NCBI GenBank assembly: GCA_003013855.2
Contig: PVNU02002827.1
Span: 186,001 to 250,000, forward strand
Length of the DNA: 64,000 nt
Source: Liriodendron chinense
Taxonomy: Eukaryota; Streptophyta; Magnoliopsida; Magnoliales; Magnoliaceae
Direction: 5' to 3'
Each line of letters starts with the position of its first letter. The stretch's first letter is position 1. The notes beneath the pieces are model-generated. The model was given only the letters and a program-made list of their open reading frames with translations. It did not search any database and was not told the DNA's origin. Both the position numbers and the translations under genes were made by a program. Below, in pieces: positions 57,141-64,000 of this stretch.

Positions 57141-59235
57141 CCTCCAACGTGCAATCTCTCTCTTCTCTCTCTCATACTCTCTTTCTTCAAGTTTTTTCTC
57201 TCTCTTTTGGTGGTTCTTTGCTCTTTTCAAGTGGTGGGCCTTAGTGAAGCTTTGGGACAGCAAGGTGGTCCCCCTTTGGTGAGTGGTAAAGGTATGGACC
57301 ACTCCCTTTCTTTCTTGTCTTTTTCCTTCTTCATTGTCTCTTCTCATGGCTCTTTTCTTTTTTCCATGTAGCTATTCCAAAAGGAGTGAAGGTGGGCCCA
57401 AGTATTTTTGGCCTTTTTCTAGATCTCCAATCTCTTCTAAAGGTGGTGCATGGAGAAGGACATTGTAAGCTTCCATTTCATTCTTTCTTTTCTTCTTTCA
57501 CACTCCCTTCATGTGTATGTAAAGGGTAATTTTGCCATGTCCATCAAGTGTGCATGGCAAAATATCCTATCTTTCTTCATGGGAGTTGGGCCTCTTTTCA
57601 TGTGTATCAAATGGGCTCAAAGTGAAGTCATGGCCTTTAGTGTACTTGATGGGCCCATCACTTCATTTTGAGCTCCCACATGCTTTCTTGCCCTTGTCAT
57701 TTTTCCTTAGAGCTTTTCTTTTCTTTTCCATCTTCTTTTCAAGGTTTGGGCCCATGGGAATGGTAGGGCCCACCTCAAGTTTGGGCTCATGGGGCTCACT
57801 TTCGGTGGCCCCATCTTTCTTCACATGTGTATGGACAAAGGTGACTAGCCCATTGTTCTCTTGGATCTTCAAGTGGGCTAGATTTCTTAATTGGGCCCTT
57901 GTGGTCAAGTAGCCCAAATCTTCCACCATTTCTTGATTATGATGTACATCCTTGTTCACAAAGTGTGGTGGGTTCCTTGGAATTTTTCATGGGCTTTTGG
58001 GCCCTCATTGAAACTTGGATTTCTTTGGACCATGTGTGCATCACTACACTTTGTTCATGTAGGATTTTTTTTTCTTTCATGCTTTTTCTTTTGATGGATG
58101 GAGGACTTGAGTTACTTGATCATCTACAAGTCCCATGGGTGAGTTGTCTCAACAATCTCACTAAGTTCAAATGATTTTTCCATGTGGTAAAAAAGTGGTT
58201 CTCAAGAGTTTCCCTTTAATGTTATTAACCTCAAATGGATGATCCTCCTTCAAATGAGCTATCCATGCAACGATAGCTCCTTGAACTTCTCTTTGGGGTG
58301 CTTGGTGGGTCATCCACCATCATTCTCAAAGATGAGTGATTTTTCTTTCAATTTCTGAGAAAGAATGATACCCATAAGTTGCCCAATTTTGTCCCATGCT
58401 TTGGGGCATTTTGGATTTTGATCTTCAAGTGGGCTATGTATATCATTCTTAGCCATTTTCATGATGGTTGGGTGACTCATCAAGCCATGCCCTCTTGTGC
58501 TCAAATGGTCCCCCTTTTTTGTAAAGAAATTGGTGCACATAAGTCGCCCAAACTTGTCCTTACATGGGCATTTCCAACTTTGATTCTTCATGTGGGCTAT
58601 GTATATCAAATTTTTTACTATTAGCTTCTTTGATTCATATGTTTGTGGGTAGACCCCCATGTTATACTCTCATAGTCAAAACTTTCATCAAGATGATGCA
58701 CATAGGGGTGCCCATGGTTAACCCATTGAATAGGTCCTCATGTTCTTCAAATAGGCTATGTGCTCCCTTCAATCCATTGAGGTGGGGCATTTAGGTTGCT
58801 CTTGGGGGCCCATTTCCTTCCTATTCCCCACTTGTCCATGTACATGTGTAAAAAGATGGGAACATCTTAAATGAGAATCATGGCCTTGGTATAAAAAGTG
58901 AATTAATCCTTGGCCACATATGGACTTTGAAGAGGGACTTCTCATGTGACGTTGGATCTTTATCCCTTGTTGATCTCATGATACTTAAGTGCATTTGTTG
59001 TCCAAAATGTGTCCTTGAACGATGAACTTTCCTTTCCTAAGGCATGGCACGCAACACTCTTTGAGGTGGGCCTTGCTTTCTTCAATGTGCCCAACACATA
59101 TCCTAGGTAACTCATGGAGTCAGACTTTGGATTTTGCATTTGAATGTGAGCCCAATCCTATGGGTTTTCTGGATGATAATTTGGATTTTAACAGGTAAAG
59201 GATAGGGACTTACCTTGCCAAGCTTGTAGGATTCA
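57141..59235 (+). other. Pyrimidine-rich leader region with GTGGGCTATGTATAT repeats
   Basis: The start is TCTCTC-rich. Phrases such as CTTCAAGTGGGCT recur at 57,870, 58,420 and (as CTTCATGTGGGCT) 58,588. No protein domain was recognised on either strand. It separates the promoter-like block from the PMD gene. Confidence 0.45.
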
Positions 59236-60728
59236 ATGGCGGACGGTACAAGAGGACGTCAGGTGATTGATGAGGATGATCCCGGCTTCATTATCCGCCT
59301 GAGGGGCCCATATGTGTTCCTTGACTCAGGAGCACCAACCTCTTCCCTCCATCAAGGGTCGAGGTACCAGAGATCATTGGGATAACTGGGTGAAACACCC
59401 ACAGCCTTTGCTTGAACGAGTTCTGGCTGACACTCCTTTTGCTGGCCTCCTTACCTTGCGCTTTCATAATAATAGTGCCAATCGCATGTTGCTTGTGGCT
59501 CTTTGCGAGAGGTGGCGGGATGAGACCCACACCTTTCAACTCCCTTGTGGTGAGTGGGGAATAACTCCCCTGGATATATATATGCAAATCGGCTTTCCAT
59601 TTCATGGGGCAGTTGTTCCCCAGGTTGGCTCTCTTGCTCCCATCACTTCCACTGACTGACTACGGCTTGTCGGTGACGTCCCACCTAAAGAGGAATTCCA
59701 GGGCCATCAAGTAAAAATGCGATGGTTCTACAACACCTTTACTACCATCACCCTTACTATCGAGCTAGAGGCCCTCTACAAAGCACGAGTCATGATTGCT
59801 TACGCTTTCGGGTCCTTCCTTTTCTGTCACGCGAACGAGAGGATCGATCCTAAATTTCTTCGTTTGGTTGAGGATCTTCATTATCCCTACAATTGGAACG
59901 GGGCTATCTTGACTCATGTTTTTTAGAGTTTGGATAAGACCTCTCGGAATAGCCGGTCCTTCACAGGTTTTTGGCCAGTCGTTGAGGTACACTTCTCTAA
60001 CCTTCCTTGGAGACATTTGTCTTCTTTCTTTCTCTGATCGTTAGGTGTGCCCTTGCCCATACTTGCTTTTATGACCATTTTGCCCACCTCGCGCCGAGGA
60101 TACGGGATGACATTAAGCCGCCTTTGTATCGCCACATGTACTGGCATTAACAAAATCGTCAACGAAACTCTCGAGTCTCTGGGGACAACTGGCGTGCTGA
60201 CATAGATGGATTGACTGTTGAAGATGTAAGTATCTTGCTTTCCTTATCCCTCGTGCTGCACTGTAACTGATCGTGATGACCTCATTTGCTGTAGCTTGCT
60301 CAGATGCCGTATGCCAACTTTCCTCTCTACTACACCCCTCAGCGTGTGGAGGCATATGATTCTTCCTGCCTCCGGATCATGCTTTCTAACGCTGAATCAT
60401 TTCAGTGGTATTTGGGTGAGAGGCTGCTTCGACAGATTACCGGGTGGCTCGAGTCCCTTGTTCTGCACCTCCTCCGGCTGCTTAGATTCCAGCTGATGAG
60501 ATAGCTGATGCTCTTGTGGGCCAGCCTGGGTTTCGTTTCACGATCCCGGATCGCGACTATGACGAGTGGTACTTGTTGTACGGCCAAGGGCCTCTGCTTC
60601 CTCCACTCTATGTTCCTGGGGGCCGTCGCAGATACGTTGGAGGCTCAGTGACAGCTCCTTTGATGGATCTTCATCGTCGGGAGCGGGATGAGAGAAGGGA
60701 TGACGACGACTATGTTGGAGACCTGTAG
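59236..60728 (+). pseudogene. Plant mobile domain (PMD/MAIN-like) gene, decayed, with introns
   Basis: A short start (MADGTRGRQVIDEDDPG) is followed after a frameshift by DHWDNWVKHPQPLLERVL, FAGLLTLRF, LLVALCERWRDETHTFQLPC and GEWGITPLDIYMQIGFP. These are hallmarks of the plant mobile domain of MAIN-like proteins and PMD transposons. Later pieces are AYAFGSFLFCHA, PKFLRLVEDLHYPYNWNGA, HLAPRIRDDIKPPLYRHMYW, PYANFPLYYTPQRVEAYDSS and FQWYLGERLLRQITGW. A consensus intron (GTAAG..TGTAG, 60,226-60,294) joins GLTVED to LAQMPYAN in frame; another candidate lies at 59,987-60,044. Stops after THVF and YWH and at least two frameshifts disable it. It lies antisense to the Tat-like element. The domain assignment is strong; a working product is unlikely. 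Confidence 0.8.
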
Positions 60729-60869
60729 CCTGCTTTTGTATTCAGCTTACTTGATGTATGACCTTCTTCTTTTTGCTTTCACCCTCTTCTGTATCAAAAT
60801 CTTCTGAATGAATATATAACCTCTGACTTGTCTCAAATTACTTGATGATGCCTACATGTTCTGAATGAT

Positions 60870-61215
60870 TTGTGTAAGACGAGACTTTTTAACTGCATGG
60901 ATGATGACTTGAACGGCTCATATTGCTTGATTTGGCCCTGTGGGCCCCTTCCAGATCTCAGCTTTGCTTTGGATCACCTTTTCTTGATGTTTTGTGAGGC
61001 TAAGAAGGCTTCTCATGGTGGGGATGATGACTTGAACGGCTCAGATCGCTTGATTTGGCCTTGTGGGCCCACTTGATGATCTGATCTTGGATTCTGGCCC
61101 TTCTTTTGATGATCAAACCCTTGATCTTGCTATTTGATGACCCATGCGAGCTTTTCCATGGTTTGGATCATGATGATCTAGTCTTTGAGTGGCTCAGATT
61201 GCTTATGGGCCCCTC
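60870..61215 (+). repeat. GATGATGACTTGAACGGCTC short repeats
   Basis: GATGATGACTTGAACGGCTC followed by GCTTGATTTGGCC and TGTGGGCCC occurs at about 60,900 and 61,025. A degenerate third copy (GTGGCTCAGATTGCTTATGG) is near 61,188. The stretch lies between the two antisense genes. Confidence 0.65.
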
Positions 61216-61574
61216 TTGATAAATTTTCTTTCTCTTTGACCCGATCAGGCCCATGTTGGCCGCATGACTTCCTGATTGGATAGGTGGGGTACCTTCCAAA
61301 TGATTCTAATTAACCTCAAATGAAATATGGAGTGGATTGGGGCCTTGGACTGCCCTCAGGGTGCCATCTGCTGATGTGGACTGTCAGCCTCACCTACCAA
61401 CGACTATGGAGCCAATCCCGCGGAGAGAGAGGAAATGCGTTCGTACGAGCGACACACAGCGGGCTGCCCAAGACTCGCCTCTTGTGCGGGCTGGGTTGAC
61501 TCTGGTTCGGATAGTGAGAACATTCCCCTGGCCGCTGTCTCCCTCATACCTGTACCTGACTTTTCGATCCAACC

Positions 61575-63011
61575 ATGAATCTCTTCCTTGTCTCTTCTTT
61601 CATTCTCCTTTTGTCCTCTTCTTGGTTTGTCCTTTCTCAAGCAATGGATGGTGAAGATTTAGGGGCTGTGGGGGCTGTCCATGGTGGGTCCTACACTCCA
61701 GAAAGTGTTGAAGGCTTTAATGATGGAGGGTTTTCTTTAACAGATGGTGGAGGTGGAGCATTGAATGGGGGCGTTGATGAGGGGCTAGGGATGGTGGTTG
61801 TTGGAGCTTTGAATGACCCCATTAATGGCAGCCATGCTGAAATTTCTGATTTGAATAGGGCCCTCATTATGGGAGAAATGGATGGTATGAATGAGATGGG
61901 AAGATGGGACATAGGTGAGGCTATGCATCCCTTGAATGTGGGCCACCTGGATGATGTGATTGATGGAAGTGATGGGAGTATGATGGACATAGATGGGCTG
62001 ATCTCATGTCTGGATGGTATGGATGGTTCAGATGATACCTTTGATGGTTTGGATGCTCTTGATGATGGCCGAGATGTGCGACATACTTGTTTGGGTGGAC
62101 TTGATGTGATCATTGATGATGTCCCCCTGATGATGGATGGTGTGGATGCCTTGATGATCCCTTTGATTGATCAGGATGATGACTGGATTCACGACTTTAT
62201 GCTGGAGAGGGCCGCAGGTCCAGATCTGACTGTGGATTCTTCGATCGGGGTTGCCGGAACCTTTCTTGATGGTTCAGATGCATTTTTCGACGGTCAGATT
62301 GGTCAGGGTGCCACGATGTGTGGTGTGATCTTTGCTGATAGCCCTTTTGGTGGAGAGTATCGTCCTTCTCCTGATCATCGGTCCTTTGCGCACTCTGTTC
62401 ATGAGGTGGACGAGTCTTCTCATGCGGCTGAGGTCGTGACAGTTTCAGACAGTGATGCGACTATATCAGACATAGCCGTTATTGAGGGCAGGTCAGGGGT
62501 TGTCGAGTCTGCAGAGGTTCCTGCTTTTCCTTCTCCTTCGCCCGTTGATCTTCCTATCCTCGATGAGCTGTCATTGATTTCTAGGCATTTTTTTCTGGAG
62601 GAGGTACCCGTGAGGACTTGTCAGCTGCTTTCTCGTCCTTCTTGCTCGCCACGACTACTTGCTTGGCTTGACAGCTTGTCAGCTTATGAGATTCAAAATT
62701 TGGAGTCCTATAGCTTCGGCAGTCTGATCCATATAACTAGAGTTGACATTGATTGGAGGATGCTCGGGGCCGCACTGATTGACTGGGTCCCTTCGTTGAA
62801 CTTGTTTGCGTTCAACGACATGGAGATGGGACCCTCTTTGGAGGAGCTTGCGCGCTTGACCGGCCTTCCTTGGGATTATACTCAGTATTTTTCGCTGAAG
62901 ACATTGCCGAAGACTACTACACTGCAGAACTGGTTCGGGATCCCCTATCTTGTTCGGCCTGCAGCCGCCGGCCAGGATAGCTGTAGTGTTTTCCTTGAAC
63001 TTACTGTATGA
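61575..63011 (+). CDS. Antisense extra ORF: acidic repeat protein with a DUF7745/PMD-like C-terminal part
   Basis: A 478-codon open frame. Residues 1-22 look like a hydrophobic leader, but the true start may be Met24 (61,644), since the upstream DNA is simply pyrimidine-rich. Residues about 25-250 are poor in basic residues and packed with Asp, Gly and Met (DGMDGSDDTFDGLDALDDG), as if expanded from a GATGAT-type DNA repeat. Residues about 365-450 (LLAWLDSLSAYEIQNLESYS, ALIDWVPSLNLFAFND, MGPSLEELARLTGLPWDY) resemble the N-terminal part of plant DUF7745/PMD-type proteins. The gene continues after an unclear junction into 63,130-64,000. It is on the strand opposite to the Tat-like element. The function is unknown. 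The domain call rests on motif memory and should be searched. Confidence 0.6.
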   Translation: MNLFLVSSFILLLSSSWFVLSQAMDGEDLGAVGAVHGGSYTPESVEGFNDGGFSLTDGGGGALNGGVDEGLGMVVVGALNDPINGSHAEISDLNRALIMGEMDGMNEMGRWDIGEAMHPLNVGHLDDVIDGSDGSMMDIDGLISCLDGMDGSDDTFDGLDALDDGRDVRHTCLGGLDVIIDDVPLMMDGVDALMIPLIDQDDDWIHDFMLERAAGPDLTVDSSIGVAGTFLDGSDAFFDGQIGQGATMCGVIFADSPFGGEYRPSPDHRSFAHSVHEVDESSHAAEVVTVSDSDATISDIAVIEGRSGVVESAEVPAFPSPSPVDLPILDELSLISRHFFLEEVPVRTCQLLSRPSCSPRLLAWLDSLSAYEIQNLESYSFGSLIHITRVDIDWRMLGAALIDWVPSLNLFAFNDMEMGPSLEELARLTGLPWDYTQYFSLKTLPKTTTLQNWFGIPYLVRPAAAGQDSCSVFLELTV

Positions 63012-63135
63012 TCTTTTTTCGGGTCCTCGGAGTGTGGCCGGATCTATTCTTGCTCGGAACGCACTGATGTTCTGCTTGATAGCTGAGGTGTTATTCTTGG
63101 GATGGCGCAGGTCCTAAACTCATTTGCTTTTTAAG

Positions 63136-64000
63136 GTGATGAGCCGAGCTACCCGACGGCAGGGGATCATTTCTCTTGTCCTGGCCTAGCTATTTAATGG
63201 GCTGACTGACTGTGCCCTGGGCCACACTCGGGTCCTTCGAGGCTGCTGTACCTTTCTTCAGGTATCTTTTCTGCACCTTTCTCTTCTTGCTTTTTAGGAA
63301 TTGCTTTGCTCTAGCTGAACTTCTTTTCTTTCTTGTGATCAGGTCTGGCTATGGGAGCGCCTTTCGCTGACTGTTCCTATACCATTTCCTGACACCTGTC
63401 GTTCAAACCTTATGCGACACATCATGGAATTTCTTCCTCATATGGCTAGGATGAGTGAGCCCTTGTGTCGCAGGATGTTTGCTGATCTTCGTGACTGGAA
63501 TGTTCGTTTGGAGTCATCTTGGCTTTCACTTCCTCCAGTGCTTTGCGATGCGCACCGCCTTCCTCTGATGTTGGTAGGCTTTCGATCTTACTTTTCTTAT
63601 CATTCTATCCGGTTCCTGCGGCAGTTTGGGTATGAGCAGGATGTTCCTCTTTTTGCTTTTGCGGGTATCGGGCGTCGAGCACTTCCGTCTAGAACTTCTG
63701 ACTTTAGGACTCGGGTCGATAGATCTTGGGCGAGTTACTTGACTGCCGATTTACTTGGTTTTGAGCTGTGGGCTTTTCCTATGGCGACCGCCCCATATCA
63801 GTACTGGGTTACTAAGCAGTCTCTGTATTGACGTATCCCTTGCTGGCACCAGACTGCTGATGAGGATGAGCAGGATATCCTTGGAGATGCCGGCTATTCA
63901 TCTGGTTCATATGAACCCTTTGAGGAGCGCCCATTCATTGATCCTGGTTTCCTTTTGGCCACTCATGGCCATTTGCTGTCTGAGATTTCCGCACTTCGGT
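63136..64000 (+). pseudogene. Downstream exons of the DUF7745/PMD-like gene, running off the window
   Basis: VMSRATRRQGIISLVLA, then an in-frame TAG, then LFNGLTDCALGHTRVLRG ends in CTTCAG. A consensus intron (63,262-63,342) follows, and the frame resumes as VWLWERLSLTVPIPFPDTC. The WLWERL phrase is typical of PMD-type proteins. The frame continues through MRHIMEFLPHMARMSEPL and SIRFLRQFGYEQDVPLFAF to a single TGA at 63,829-63,831. It is then open again (RIPCWHQTADEDEQDILGD) to the window edge. Two nonsense codons make it a pseudogene, but a recent one. Confidence 0.6.

Noticed and set aside
59291..60587. Minus-strand ORFs opposite the PMD pieces
   Set aside because: They show no known domain, whereas the + frames give recognisable PMD segments; they are shadows.

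Overview
The window is nuclear DNA of a flowering plant with a large, repeat-rich genome. The evidence is spliced genes with consensus GT..AG introns, an R2R3-MYB transcription factor, copia, gypsy and Tat-type LTR retrotransposons, TRIMs, tRNA-derived SINEs and many MITE-like elements. The very long TE-filled introns resemble woody magnoliid or other early-diverging angiosperm genomes, but that placement is only an inference. Two host genes are supported, both on the + strand. Nearly everything else is transposable-element sequence of different ages, much of it nested.

Layout. 1-1,504: 3' end of a broken Ty1/copia element with its 3' LTR. 3,581-19,688: seven 3' exons of an alpha/beta-hydrolase gene whose 5' exons lie upstream of the window. 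Its introns hold a probable long LTR (5.76-7.75 kb), a SINE, a MITE, a miniature LTR element (TRIM) split by a young 4.3-kb gypsy derivative (9.42-13.72 kb), copia pieces (14.2-15.2 kb) and a MULE-type MITE (17.9-18.4 kb). 19.7-31.5 kb: intergenic, with CAAGG-TIR repeats, MITEs, a solo LTR and repeat fragments. 31,699-33,498: a three-exon R2R3-MYB gene that looks intact. 33.5-47.6 kb: intergenic repeats, including SINEs with target duplications and several families of small TIR elements. 47.6-50.2 kb: a decayed copia element on the minus strand, cut by a TRIM. 50.4-51.4 kb: a solo LTR of the same family as the gypsy derivative in the hydrolase intron.

52.1-64.0 kb reads as one end of a very large Tat/Ogre-like gypsy element on the minus strand. 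An LTR with TATA box, a PBS-like site on one side and a polypurine tract on the other is followed (going up the + coordinates) by a long tandem-repeat region. Then come two decayed, intron-containing genes on the + strand, antisense to the element: a plant-mobile-domain (PMD) protein and an acidic protein with a DUF7745/PMD-like C-terminal part. Antisense PMD genes that keep spliceosomal introns inside a retrotransposon are the most interesting feature of the window.

The host genes do not obviously work together. The hydrolase is a complete Ser-Asp-His enzyme in the part visible. The MYB is a complete DNA-binding regulator with its own TATA box. The rest records repeated insertion and loss by LTR elements, SINEs and DNA transposons; target-site duplications date several of the nestings relative to each other.
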